Shown piece after piece: positions 33,892-43,216 of a DNA stretch of 64,000 bases. Source of the DNA: Oligoflexus sp. (GTDB lineage Bacteria; Bdellovibrionota_B; Oligoflexia; Oligoflexales; Oligoflexaceae); the NCBI RefSeq assembly GCF_035712445.1, contig NZ_DASTAT010000022.1:62001-126000 (forward strand), given 5' to 3'. The notes beneath the pieces were generated by a model. It worked only from the letters and a program-made list of their open reading frames with translations, had not been told where the DNA came from and did not search any database. The position numbers and the translations under genes are program-made. Each line of letters starts with the position of its first letter. Position 1 is the first letter of the stretch.

Positions 33892-35855
33892 CGGAAGCTC
33901 TCGTATTCCAGCAAGCATTCCGGATTGACGATGGCCGAGAGGTTATCGAGGGGCTCTCGATGAAGGATTCGGGTCACCGCGAGTTCCAGTTTTTTCCCAC
34001 TCCGCGTATAGGGAATATCTTTCACCTGGACAATGGCGGCCGGCACATGCCGGGGTGAAAGTTTTTGCCGCAGCTCAAGCTTGATTTTCCGCACCAGTTC
34101 GTCATTGAGCGCGGACCCCTCTTTTAATTTTACAAACAGCACCATCTCTGCATCACCGTCTCTTTGCCGTGAAACAGCCAGAGAGTCCTGAACCTCAGGG
34201 AATTGCTCGACCTGGCGATAGATCTCGGCAGTTCCAATGCGCACGCCGCCCGGATTGAGTGTTGCGTCGGAGCGACCATAAACGGTGATGCCGCCATGCG
34301 CGGTGATTTCGATGAAATCTCCGTGGCGCCACACCTCGACATGGGGATAGAAATTGAAATAGGCCTCCTGATACTTCCGCCCGTCATCCTTCCAAAAGCC
34401 GATCGGCATACACGGGAAAGGCTTGGTGCACACGAGTTCGCCACGTTTTTGACGCAAAGGATGCCCGTCCTCATCCCAGCAGTCGACGGCCATGCCGAGA
34501 CCGGGACCTTGAATCTCGCCCACGTAAACAGGCAGCCAGGGATTGCCGAGCATGAAGCAGGAAACGATATCGGTTCCACCGCTGATGGAAGCGAGATGAA
34601 TGTCCGGCTTCACGACCTCGTACACCCATTCGAAATGTTCGGGCATGAGCGGGGAACCCGTGGAGAGCATGGTTTCCAAGCGATCCAGGGGGAAGTCGGT
34701 CCGCGGGTGAAGGCCGGCCTTCATGCAGCTTGCGAGAAATTTGGGACTGGTGCCGAAACAGGTCACGCCATGATCCGAAACCGCCTGCCAGAGCACGGCG
34801 AAATTCTGCCGATTGATGGAGCCTTCGAAAAGAACCAGATCCGCGCCCGTGGCTAAAGCGGACACCATCCAGTTCCACATCATCCACCCGCAGGTTGTGA
34901 AATAGAGCAGGCGCTTGCCTGGACCCAAATCACTGTGAAGCATCAGTTCCTTTTTGTGCTGAAGCAGGGTGCCCCCGACGGAATGCACGATGCACTTGGG
35001 TTTGCCGGTCGTGCCCGAGGAGAAAAGGATATAGAGCGGATGATCGAAAGGGGTCGCGACGGGTGCGAATGCAGCCAAGGCTTCCTTCGCGCTCATGCCG
35101 CCGAGAAAATTTTGCCAGGATACAAAGGGGGCCGGATGCTGTCCAACACCCAAGGGATCGATCATGATGCTCGCCCTCAGGGTCGGCAAACTTCGGCTTA
35201 CAAGCGAAGCCGTCTCGGCACAATCTATGAATTTATCGCTGTATGTATAGGCCCTCGTAGCGAACAGGACGGTGGGTTCGATCTGGCTAAAGCGATCGAG
35301 GATCCCCTCGCTGCCAAAGTCAGGAGAACAGGACGACCAGATGGCTCCGAGCGCGCTCGTCGCCAGCATGGCAATGATGGCTTCGCTGGTGTTCGGACAG
35401 ATCCCGGCGACGCGATCTCCGTACTTTACACCGGCCTTCTGGAGGGCCGCTGTGCATTGAGCCACCTGGGTTTTCAGGCTTTCACTGGGAAGAACGACGG
35501 GGTCCCGCAGACCTTCTATTATAGATATGATCTTGGCGGGATTTTTATCCTGATGAGCTAACAGGTTTCGAGCAAAACTGAGCTGACCGTCGGGAAACCA
35601 TCGAGCGCCACGCATTTTTCCGGCGGGTGGCGGCACGAGGACCGCGCTCGGGACCTTGTCCCAGATAATCCCCAAATAGTCAGAAGCTGCGCCCCAGAAC
35701 GCCGCGGGATCATCAACCGACCATTGATGCAGCGCATGATAATTCGAGAAGGAGGCGCCCGTTTGGGCCTCACAATGGCTTTTGAATTTCCACATGTGGC
35801 TGGCGTGCAAACGCTCGCGTCCTGCCTGCCACAAAGCATTATCATCCCTGGTCAT
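33888..35855 (-). CDS. Acetoacetyl-CoA synthetase
   Basis: A 655-residue AMP-forming enzyme that activates acetoacetate to acetoacetyl-CoA, used in ketone body or polyhydroxybutyrate turnover. It has the N-terminal ACAS_N part (NYHALHQWSVDDPAAFW), the P-loop-like YILFSSGTTGKPKCIVH, GWMMWNWMVSALATGA, SISGGTDIV, the hinge segment VYGRSDATLNPGGVRIG and the C-terminal catalytic Lys in PYTRSGKKLE. Length fits AacS better than acetyl-CoA synthetase. The stop overlaps the end of the pseudo-receiver gene by four bases. Cytoplasmic; single gene. Confidence 0.92.
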   Translation of the reverse strand: MTRDDNALWQAGRERLHASHMWKFKSHCEAQTGASFSNYHALHQWSVDDPAAFWGAASDYLGIIWDKVPSAVLVPPPAGKMRGARWFPDGQLSFARNLLAHQDKNPAKIISIIEGLRDPVVLPSESLKTQVAQCTAALQKAGVKYGDRVAGICPNTSEAIIAMLATSALGAIWSSCSPDFGSEGILDRFSQIEPTVLFATRAYTYSDKFIDCAETASLVSRSLPTLRASIMIDPLGVGQHPAPFVSWQNFLGGMSAKEALAAFAPVATPFDHPLYILFSSGTTGKPKCIVHSVGGTLLQHKKELMLHSDLGPGKRLLYFTTCGWMMWNWMVSALATGADLVLFEGSINRQNFAVLWQAVSDHGVTCFGTSPKFLASCMKAGLHPRTDFPLDRLETMLSTGSPLMPEHFEWVYEVVKPDIHLASISGGTDIVSCFMLGNPWLPVYVGEIQGPGLGMAVDCWDEDGHPLRQKRGELVCTKPFPCMPIGFWKDDGRKYQEAYFNFYPHVEVWRHGDFIEITAHGGITVYGRSDATLNPGGVRIGTAEIYRQVEQFPEVQDSLAVSRQRDGDAEMVLFVKLKEGSALNDELVRKIKLELRQKLSPRHVPAAIVQVKDIPYTRSGKKLELAVTRILHREPLDNLSAIVNPECLLEYESFR

Positions 35856-35950
35856 ACTGCCTAACCCCCTTGGCCAGAACCCTCTGTGCCTAGGATTTAT
35901 AGGCGAGACTCAGTCGTAATGTCAGCAAAAAAGCTCGAAAAGGTGGGATT

Positions 35951-36742
35951 TTAAGGATCGACTGATTTATCAATTTTCCGCGCAATAGCCCGCAGGCGAC
36001 TGAGTCCTTCACTCGATTTCGGTGCCGCGGGTTTCGCGCTCGCGGCCGATTCCTCTTCACGGCGATAGTGGGAAGCCGCCACAGATTTTTGCGCCTTCAT
36101 AAGACTGCTTTGCTGGGGCTTCGGCGCAGGCTTGGGCAGCGGCTCGGGTGCGGGCGTTGGCGCAGCTTCGGTCTTTGTCCTGACGAGCTGAAGCTGCGCA
36201 AGTCGCTGCTCCATCAATTCCGGACGCACATTGAAAAACGCAGCCGCGTCGGCGACTGTTCCCAGGGTCGCATAAGCTTTCTTCACCATTCCACGCGGCA
36301 TGAGGAGGGCAGACGCGAAAGCATCAGCTTGCATCTCTTCAGGTGCAATCAAGGGACGTTTAAGAAAGCGACCAAGCGCACCGCTGCGCTCCCGCACTTC
36401 ATGCGTTTTCAGTTCACCCCTGGCCATCAGCGGTTGGATTTCAAGCAGGAAATGCCCGAAGAGGTGCGCCAAGGTAAAGTTCAATTCACCCGGATCGCGG
36501 AGGCTGGGGGAAACGATCAGCGATGCATGCCAGGCCCCGCGATGGTCGGCTGCGAAGAGTCGCGCCGCGTCCGCGATATCATCCCGCGATAATTCCAAAC
36601 CGGCATTGATCAATAAGGGTTCCACCCGAAGCCGTGGGCTATAGATGTGCTTATCCGCAAAATATTTTCGAACCAAACACGCCAGAGTTTCCAGATCGCC
36701 GCTCGTGACCGTATGAAGAATCTCTGGGAATAAGGCGAGCAT
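35951..36742 (-). CDS. ImmA/IrrE-like protein with altered zinc motif
   Basis: A 263-residue protein. The first 175 residues resemble the ImmA/IrrE peptidase domain: LNFTLAHLFGHFLLE and then EEMQADAFASALLMPRGMV. The expected HExxH reads HLFGH (93-97), so Leu replaces the catalytic Glu, while both His and the downstream Glu are kept. It may bind zinc without proteolysis. A C-terminal tail (about 190-263) is rich in Pro, Ala, Lys and Ser. ImmA/IrrE proteins usually cleave repressors or act in stress response; here no repressor gene lies adjacent. Confidence 0.82.
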   Translation of the reverse strand: MLALFPEILHTVTSGDLETLACLVRKYFADKHIYSPRLRVEPLLINAGLELSRDDIADAARLFAADHRGAWHASLIVSPSLRDPGELNFTLAHLFGHFLLEIQPLMARGELKTHEVRERSGALGRFLKRPLIAPEEMQADAFASALLMPRGMVKKAYATLGTVADAAAFFNVRPELMEQRLAQLQLVRTKTEAAPTPAPEPLPKPAPKPQQSSLMKAQKSVAASHYRREEESAASAKPAAPKSSEGLSRLRAIARKIDKSVDP

Positions 36743-36922
36743 GATCGCACTCCTTCGCTGGTTTATTTTATTGTACCAGACTTCAAAAATTCCCGATTTA
36801 CACCCACCTGGAATGACCTTTCTAATTAATTGAAATTAAAAGATTAATTGGTTCTTTTCAAGTTCCCGCAGGGACCGCCGATAGTGTTTTTAAGTCACCG
36901 CTTGCACATGGGGGAAAGCTAT

Positions 36923-37252
36923 ATGGGGGATCCGGCATTGGATGAACAGAGGCGATCGCCTCGTCGTGTGCTCACGAAATTGCTCCCTGGACCCTTGCTC
37001 GATTCGGAGAATAAGGTCCTGCACTGTCGACCGATTGACCTTTCGCAGGAGGGCTTGTCCATCCTCAGCGAGGCCCAACTGAGTATCGGCACACAGCTGA
37101 CCTTGAAAACCCATAATCAGACAGTGCCCCTTGAGGTCATCTGGCAAAAGCCCGACTTCGGAAAGCAGGGACTCACTCGTTACGGGCTCAGGTCCAATGA
37201 TGAGTCGATCGATCTCGAACAAATGTTTCGTTCCGCTGGCTGTCTTAAGTGA
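36923..37252 (+). CDS. PilZ-like domain protein
   Basis: A 109-residue small protein that fits a PilZ domain, a cyclic-di-GMP receptor: EQRRSPRRVL supplies the Arg-rich arm, DLSQEGLSIL matches the D/NxSxxG motif, and QKPDFGKQGLTRYGLR lies before the C-terminal strand. ATG 36923 has GGGGGA upstream; the longer frame to 36848 gives no added homology. It could sense the product of the GGDEF proteins in this window. Single gene with unknown output. Confidence 0.78.
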   Translation: MGDPALDEQRRSPRRVLTKLLPGPLLDSENKVLHCRPIDLSQEGLSILSEAQLSIGTQLTLKTHNQTVPLEVIWQKPDFGKQGLTRYGLRSNDESIDLEQMFRSAGCLK

Positions 37253-37450
37253 AACGGTTGCGGCACAAGCCGCACACCACTTCCTGATCACCCGCCGCTG
37301 ACCAGCTCACTCCACAAAATTCCACAGCCCCTTCATCGCGCGTCATGAAAAAGAATTTTTTTTCTTCGATAGCGATTGCAATGCGAATTATTTTTCGGTA
37401 ACACTATACCTAGCACAGTCAAGCGACAGCTCAACTCTTAGGAGAAGACC

Positions 37451-37732
37451 TTGGAAGAGAACATGAACGCCGAAGAAGGCATGCAAGAAGCGAAGACCAC
37501 CAAGAAGAAACGTTCCGGCAAGAAGAAAAAAGCTGGCAAGAAAAAAGCCGCTAAGAAGGTGGTAGCGAAGAAGAAGTCGACCAAGAAGAAGGCAGCTAAA
37601 AAGGCTACCAAGAAAAAAGCTGCTAAGGCGACCAAGAAAAAAGCCGGCAAGAAAAAAGCAGCCAAGAAAAAAGTAGCTAAAAAAGCTACCAAGAAAAAAG
37701 CTGCGAAGAAGAAAGCCAGAAAGAAGAAGTAA
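37451..37732 (+). CDS. Histone H1-like lysine-rich protein
   Basis: A 93-residue protein dominated by Lys and Ala in short repeats (KKKAAKK, KKATKKK), after an acidic N-terminus of about 15 residues. It resembles the C-terminal domain of histone H1 and bacterial H1-like proteins, which bind DNA without a fold. A TTG at 37451 has AGGAGA at good spacing; an ATG at 37463 would give the same protein without four residues. The DNA itself is a low-complexity A/G-rich repeat. It may condense the nucleoid together with the HU protein at 32002. Confidence 0.85.
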   Translation: MEENMNAEEGMQEAKTTKKKRSGKKKKAGKKKAAKKVVAKKKSTKKKAAKKATKKKAAKATKKKAGKKKAAKKKVAKKATKKKAAKKKARKKK

Positions 37733-37843
37733 TCTTTTTGGGTTTCAGTCGTCGGGGCGGTCTGCACGGCCGTTCTTACGAAACAGCGCGGGTTAGGGAG
37801 CGATTTTGCCCTCTATTCCGCGTTTTGCTTTTGGGGGCCTCAA

Positions 37844-38959
37844 GTGCCTAAATGGCAGAGAACTGCATATCTCATATTCCAGCATAATAAACAAAGCTTC
37901 ACCCGCATCCGCTATGACTGGGGCCGCGAACTGGTTGTGATCGCCAGTACAGGTATCCTCCTCGGGCTTTTCTATTATATGTTCCATGACTTCCTGCAGG
38001 ACAAGCTGAATGACCTGGAGCCGGCTCTGCGTGAAACCATTGCCACGCGCCTGCGCGCAGCCGTGATGCTTGGGCTTGGACTTTGGGTGGGTGGCCGGCT
38101 TTCCAATCTCTTCCGTGATGAACCCGGATGGCCTCAGTTCGCTCTGAGATCCGGTGAAGATCCCTGGGTGATCACGACCTTCCGCTGGGGTCAATCCCTG
38201 CTCCTGATCCTCGTGAGCTACGGAATATTCCGGCATTTCTTTGAACCGGGTCCGAAGCTTTTGCTCGGCAGTCTTGGGCTCGCAGTCGCGACCTTCGGCG
38301 TGATGCGCGCAAGGAAAGAGAGCACGGGACCGCAGAATCTGAAGCCCATCCTGAGCGACGCCGTCGAGAGTCGATCGCACACGCTGCGCAGCTGGCGCTG
38401 GTTTCAGATGGTGCAAAGGAATCGTCTCTGTCGCCTCTGCATCGGGATCAGTCTTCTGCTTCAGCTCTTGATTGGCGTCATGCACGCCATGGCCTGGCCC
38501 TTGGTCCTGACCGTTCTGGGCACGATGCTATCGAGTGCCCTCTTAGCCTGGGCTGTCGCCTTTCAACTGGAAGAGGACATGCGGGCGGTTTGGTTTGAAC
38601 GCCAGCTCGGCTGTTCCCATGAGGAATTCGTCCGTGTCTATGAGCAAATCTGCTGGATCCTGGGCCTGAGCCTGGCCGCGCTGAGTCTCCTGACCCTCCT
38701 CGTGACCGGCGTTGCCGGCCGTGAGCCGCTGGGCGAATGGGTTAAACTTCTGCCCATAGCGGCGCTCTTTCCCATGATCACACCAGCGATTATGTTTCAG
38801 GTGGCTCCGGAACGCCCCCTCCTTCAAATTCTGATTACAGGATTGATCGGGCTCTTTTTGGGAACTGCGATCTATGCGCACATCCTATCCATCGTTCTGG
38901 TCCCGATTGCCATCACTTATGCCAAAAATTATCAGAAAGATAATTTTTACCGTTCCTAG
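37844..38959 (+). CDS. Polytopic membrane protein, probable ABC transporter permease
   Basis: A 371-residue protein with about eight to ten transmembrane helices (for example ELVVIASTGILLGLFYYMF and ICWILGLSLAALSLLTLLV). It has no recognised permease motif. It starts with GTG 37844 and lies 12 bases before an ABC ATPase, the usual arrangement of a permease with its ATPase. The role as permease is inferred from this neighbourhood and its hydropathy. Substrate unknown. The arrangement continues into a four-gene transporter block. Confidence 0.78.
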   Translation: MPKWQRTAYLIFQHNKQSFTRIRYDWGRELVVIASTGILLGLFYYMFHDFLQDKLNDLEPALRETIATRLRAAVMLGLGLWVGGRLSNLFRDEPGWPQFALRSGEDPWVITTFRWGQSLLLILVSYGIFRHFFEPGPKLLLGSLGLAVATFGVMRARKESTGPQNLKPILSDAVESRSHTLRSWRWFQMVQRNRLCRLCIGISLLLQLLIGVMHAMAWPLVLTVLGTMLSSALLAWAVAFQLEEDMRAVWFERQLGCSHEEFVRVYEQICWILGLSLAALSLLTLLVTGVAGREPLGEWVKLLPIAALFPMITPAIMFQVAPERPLLQILITGLIGLFLGTAIYAHILSIVLVPIAITYAKNYQKDNFYRS

Positions 38960-38971
38960 GGAGAACCCTCA

Positions 38972-39697
38972 ATGCTGACACTCGACATTCACTCCCTGAG
39001 CAAAACCTTTGCCCAGAGCCAGTTCCGCCTGGGTCCTCTGGATCTTAAGATGGACGAGGGCGACAGCCTCGCCCTCTTCGGCAAAAACGGAGCCGGCAAG
39101 TCCACCCTCTTTCATCTGATCACGGGACATCTTCGACCCGATGAGGGTCGCATTCAGGTCTTTGGCGAAACGATGAAGGTCGATGCCTTCGCTTTGAAAA
39201 GGCGAATGGGGTATCTGCCGCAGAACCTCGATCTTCCGCGCTGGGTGAGCGGCTTCGACATCATCACATATGCCATGAAATTGCATGGCATGCAGCCCCT
39301 CGCCGCAGCCCGCGAACGCGTCCTCGAATACTGGGATTGTGTGAGCTTCGCGCATAAACCCCTGGCCGCCTGCTCCTATGGAATGCAAAAGCGCATTGCC
39401 CTGGCGCTGGCCTCGCTGCATAACCCGGACCTTTTGATTCTGGATGAGCCTTTTTCCGGACTCGACCTCTTTCACATTCGCGCTCTGGAAAATCTTCTGG
39501 AGGAACGCCGCGGCAAACAGCTGACCATAGTCAGCACCCATGTCGCCGCTCACGCCGCCAAGCTGAGCAATAAGGCCGCGACCATGCGCGACGGTCAGGT
39601 TATGGAGCTGAAGGCCTGGGAAAATGCAGACTTTATGACTCGCATTGCCCTGATGGAGGAACAGTTTTTCGTTCCAGGATCCGAGGTCCGGGCATGA
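38972..39697 (+). CDS. ABC transporter ATPase (CcmA-like)
   Basis: A 241-residue cytoplasmic ATPase. Walker A ALFGKNGAGKSTLFHLITG (near 35), Q-loop GYLPQNLDLPRW, a signature reading CSYGMQKRIALALA (SYGMQ rather than LSGGQ) and Walker B LLILDEPFSGLD are present, so it should hydrolyse ATP. Most similar to the CcmA group of single-subunit export ATPases. Predicted partner: the membrane protein at 37844. It overlaps the next gene by four bases, so all four genes form one operon. Confidence 0.92.
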   Translation: MLTLDIHSLSKTFAQSQFRLGPLDLKMDEGDSLALFGKNGAGKSTLFHLITGHLRPDEGRIQVFGETMKVDAFALKRRMGYLPQNLDLPRWVSGFDIITYAMKLHGMQPLAAARERVLEYWDCVSFAHKPLAACSYGMQKRIALALASLHNPDLLILDEPFSGLDLFHIRALENLLEERRGKQLTIVSTHVAAHAAKLSNKAATMRDGQVMELKAWENADFMTRIALMEEQFFVPGSEVRA

Positions 39698-41436
39698 TCA
39701 GTACGAGCCTTCGGCGCTTCACCCGCCTTTTCGCGATCGAACTCTGGCCCTGGTATCTGGGTGGCACCATTTTCCTTGCGGTCACCAACATCATCTCCTT
39801 GGAAATTCCCCAGCTGGCCAAGGAAGTGGTCAACGCACTGCAGGCGCCCATCGGCGAGGATGATGGACACCTTGCGCGGGTGGCTCTGGCGATCGTCGGC
39901 CTGGGTTTGACCCAGATCATCGTGCGCAGTTTCTCCCGTATCCTGATCTTCTGGCCCGGACGAAAACTGGAGGCCACCTCCAAATCCTATCTTTTCGCTC
40001 GCGCTCTGCAGCTGCCGCAGACCTTTTACGATCGCTTCGGAATGGGCGATCTGATATCGCGCCTTTCGAACGACCTGGGTCAGCTGCGGATCTTCTATGC
40101 CTTCGCCATCCTGCAGGTCCTGAACCTCATATTCATCTCGGTCTTCACGCTCTATAAGATGCTGAGCGTTCATCAGCAGCTGACTTTGGTGGCCCTGTCC
40201 CCGATTCTGCTGATGCTGGTGATCACCCGCTACGTGATGCCACGCATGCAGCAGTTCACCCGGAAAAATCAGGAGGCGATCGGCACCCTGACCAACCGCG
40301 TGACGGAAAGCTTCACCAACATTCACGTCATCCAATCGAATGCCGCCGAGCGCAGCTTTCATCGACTGATCGAGGCCGAGAATCAGAAGGTCTTCGATAC
40401 CGATATGAAGGTTCTGCTCCTCAGGACTCTATTTTTCCCCCTGATCAGCAGCATGACCGGGCTGGCCCAGCTGATTGTTCTTTTTATGGGCGGAACGCTG
40501 GTCGTCCGTGGTGAATTATCCGTGGGGGACATTCTCGCCTTTAACATCTATCTGTCCTATATGGCTTTTCCTTTGACCTCGATCGGCATCATCCTCTCGA
40601 TCTATCAAAGGTCCAAGACCGCACTGGAGCGTCTGGAACCGATGTTCGTCGAACCTTTGGAAGGCCCCGACGCAGCATCCACCAAGCCCCGCATGGACGA
40701 GGCCATCCTGAATGTCCGGCAGCTGAACTTTCAGTATCCAGGTACACAAAGAAGCGCGCTGCAGAACCTGAATTTTCAGGTGAAGGCCGGTGAAATGCTC
40801 GGCATCTGCGGGCCTGTGGGTTCTGGGAAGAGCACCCTCTTTCAGGTTCTGACCCGCATCTATAATCCACCCGATGGGTCCGTCTTCTATCGCGGCCAGG
40901 ACATCAACCAGCTGCCGACGGAGCAGTTGCGCCATGAGATTGGCTACGGCCTGCAGAGGGTCCACCTTTTTTCCGCGAGCATTCGGGAAAACCTCGGCTT
41001 CGGCATGGATCCCAAACCGGATCAGGCCCAGCTGGATGAAGCGGCCCGCGCGGCTCAGATCGATCGGGAAATCATGGGCTTCGCCCTGGGCTGGGAAACC
41101 CAGATCGGGGAAAAGGGCATCCGCCTTTCAGGGGGACAGAAGCAGCGTCTGGCTCTGGCGCGACTTTTTCTGCGCCAGGCTCCCGTGCTCCTGCTCGATG
41201 ATGTGCTCTCGGCTGTCGATAATATTACCGAGGCCCGCCTGATCCGCGAACTCAGAAAACGGGGCGGCACCATGCTGATCTGCTCGCATCGCAGCTCGGT
41301 CCTGCACCTTTGTGATCGCGTGCTCCTGCTCAAGGACGGCCAAATCCAGGACGAAGGCAGCTTTCAGGAGCTGATGCGCCGTCATCCGGAGCTTCAAGAG
41401 GAAATTCATGACGAACCCAACCCTGAATCAGTTTAA
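39694..41436 (+). CDS. ABC exporter half-transporter with degenerate Walker B
   Basis: A 580-residue exporter subunit: six transmembrane helices (about 15-320) and an ATPase domain. Walker A GPVGSGKST (about 374), Q-loop YGLQRVHLFSASIRENL, signature LSGGQKQRLALARL (about 478) and Walker B LLLDDVLSAVD. The catalytic Glu after Walker B is Asp (D503), so its own site should be weak. H-loop ICSHRSS is kept. Next gene is its likely partner, with a 29-base overlap. The family includes MsbA/MdlB-type exporters of lipids or drugs. Confidence 0.93.
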   Translation: MISTSLRRFTRLFAIELWPWYLGGTIFLAVTNIISLEIPQLAKEVVNALQAPIGEDDGHLARVALAIVGLGLTQIIVRSFSRILIFWPGRKLEATSKSYLFARALQLPQTFYDRFGMGDLISRLSNDLGQLRIFYAFAILQVLNLIFISVFTLYKMLSVHQQLTLVALSPILLMLVITRYVMPRMQQFTRKNQEAIGTLTNRVTESFTNIHVIQSNAAERSFHRLIEAENQKVFDTDMKVLLLRTLFFPLISSMTGLAQLIVLFMGGTLVVRGELSVGDILAFNIYLSYMAFPLTSIGIILSIYQRSKTALERLEPMFVEPLEGPDAASTKPRMDEAILNVRQLNFQYPGTQRSALQNLNFQVKAGEMLGICGPVGSGKSTLFQVLTRIYNPPDGSVFYRGQDINQLPTEQLRHEIGYGLQRVHLFSASIRENLGFGMDPKPDQAQLDEAARAAQIDREIMGFALGWETQIGEKGIRLSGGQKQRLALARLFLRQAPVLLLDDVLSAVDNITEARLIRELRKRGGTMLICSHRSSVLHLCDRVLLLKDGQIQDEGSFQELMRRHPELQEEIHDEPNPESV

Positions 41437-43171
41437 AAAACTCGGCTCGGATTTTAAGCAGCTGAAAAAACTTTGGCCCTTCCTGGCTCAGCAGAAGCGC
41501 ATGATCTTGTTCGCCTGTCTTTTGATCCCGCTGATTTCGCTGCTGCAGATGGGCATTCCCTTTATTTTGAAACGCACGGTGGATCAGGGCGTGATGAAGG
41601 GGGATCTGACGGCGATCAAGTGGGGGGCGCTGGCCTACCTTGCGGTTGTGCTGCTGGAATATGCGACCCGGGCCACTCAGACCATTTTGACTTCACGCGC
41701 CGTCTTTCAGATGGTCCGGTCCATGCGAATGGCTTTGATTGAGCATATTATGCGGCTATCCGCGCGTTTTCATGATCGCACGATGAGCGGGGCGCTCGTC
41801 ACGCGAGCCACGAGCGACTTTGATAACCTGAATGAATCCTTGAACCAGGGGGTCTTGAGTTCGGTCGTGGACCTTGCCGTCCTGCTTGGGGCGCTGGTGG
41901 GTCTTTTTCTTTTGGACTGGAAGCTCGCGTCTGTCACTCTGATCATATTACCGATCACGGTCATGATTATTGTGATGTTCTCGCGGGCGCTCAAGCATTC
42001 CATGCTGCTGGCGCGGGTGAAGATCGCGGCGCTGAATGCCTTCACTCAGGAATGCCTTTACGGAAGCAGCACCATCAAGCTTTTGAACGCGCATCGGGAC
42101 AGCAATCAGCGTTTTCAAAAACTGACCATCGAATATCGGGATGCCCAGATGAAATCGGTGGTGGCGGATGCTGTGCTCTTCGCCATGCTCGATGGGGTGT
42201 CATCGGTTACGATTGGTATCATCCTTTGGCTGGCGGTTTCCAATCTGCATGACAGCACGGTCCTGAGCGCCGGCATCATGATCGCCTTCGTGCAGTATGT
42301 GCAGAACCTTTTCGATCCTTTGAAACAGCTCGGCAACAAGATTGCGATGCTGCAGGGGGCTTTCACGGCGATTGATCGAATCTTCGGGATCTTCGATACC
42401 CAGGATTTCATCCAAGGGGAAAAGCCGGTGAAGAATCTGGACGGGACGGTCGCGTTTCAAAACGTCAGCTTTCAGTACCTGCCGGATTCGAAAACCTTGA
42501 ATCATGTTTCGTTTCAGCTGCAGCGCGGTCAGTCGCTGGCTATCGTCGGGGCGACTGGCTCCGGGAAATCCACGGTCATCAAGCTTTTAACCAAGCTTTA
42601 TGATGGCTATGATGGGTCGATCACTGTCGATGGCCTTGAGCTTCGCGACATGAGCGGCCAGGAACTCCGGCGGCATATTGCGATCGTTCCGCAGGACATC
42701 GTGATCTTTAACGGAACGGTGGCCTTCAACATTGGTTTGGGGGACGAACAAACCGACCTCGAACGCATCAAGTCCGCGGCGCGTTTCGTGGGTGCGGATC
42801 GATTCATTGAGCAGCTGCCAGGAGCCTACGACTTTGTCGTAAGGGAAGGCGGGGATAATCTCTCGCAGGGGCAAAGGCAGCTCCTCGCTTTTGCCCGCGC
42901 GATCGCCAAAGACCCGCGCATCATGATCCTCGACGAGGCCACTTCATCAGTCGACCCGGCGTCCGAGGCTCTGATTCAGCAGGCGATTGAACGCATCTTT
43001 ACCGGCCGCACCCTGATTGTGATTGCGCACCGCCTGTCGACGATTCGCAAGTGCAATAAGATCCTGGTGCTGGAACGCGGTGAGGTGATGGAAATCGGCT
43101 CGCATGAGGAACTGCTGGCGAAACGGGGGCGTTATTTCGATCTTCACCAGAAGATGGCGACGGAGGAATAG
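41408..43171 (+). CDS. ABC exporter half-transporter, catalytic partner
   Basis: A 587-residue exporter subunit with six transmembrane helices and an ATPase domain. Walker A GATGSGKST (about 381), signature LSQGQRQLLAFARA (about 484) and Walker B MILDEATSSVD with the catalytic Glu. The signature deviates (LSQGQ). In the heterodimer, the site built from this subunit's Walker motifs and the partner's LSGGQ would be catalytic, while the other would be degenerate. GAGGAA precedes ATG 41408. Substrate unknown. Confidence 0.93.
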   Translation: MTNPTLNQFKKLGSDFKQLKKLWPFLAQQKRMILFACLLIPLISLLQMGIPFILKRTVDQGVMKGDLTAIKWGALAYLAVVLLEYATRATQTILTSRAVFQMVRSMRMALIEHIMRLSARFHDRTMSGALVTRATSDFDNLNESLNQGVLSSVVDLAVLLGALVGLFLLDWKLASVTLIILPITVMIIVMFSRALKHSMLLARVKIAALNAFTQECLYGSSTIKLLNAHRDSNQRFQKLTIEYRDAQMKSVVADAVLFAMLDGVSSVTIGIILWLAVSNLHDSTVLSAGIMIAFVQYVQNLFDPLKQLGNKIAMLQGAFTAIDRIFGIFDTQDFIQGEKPVKNLDGTVAFQNVSFQYLPDSKTLNHVSFQLQRGQSLAIVGATGSGKSTVIKLLTKLYDGYDGSITVDGLELRDMSGQELRRHIAIVPQDIVIFNGTVAFNIGLGDEQTDLERIKSAARFVGADRFIEQLPGAYDFVVREGGDNLSQGQRQLLAFARAIAKDPRIMILDEATSSVDPASEALIQQAIERIFTGRTLIVIAHRLSTIRKCNKILVLERGEVMEIGSHEELLAKRGRYFDLHQKMATEE

Positions 43172-43216
43172 AGACATTTCATAAGAGCGAGTTCCTCAGA
43201 CCCTGACGGGAGCCTA

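Noticed and set aside
37438..37767. Phe/Ala-rich membrane-like frame on the minus strand
   Set aside because: It is the reverse of the lysine codons (AAG/AAA) of the H1-like gene, giving CTT/TTT-type codons by necessity.
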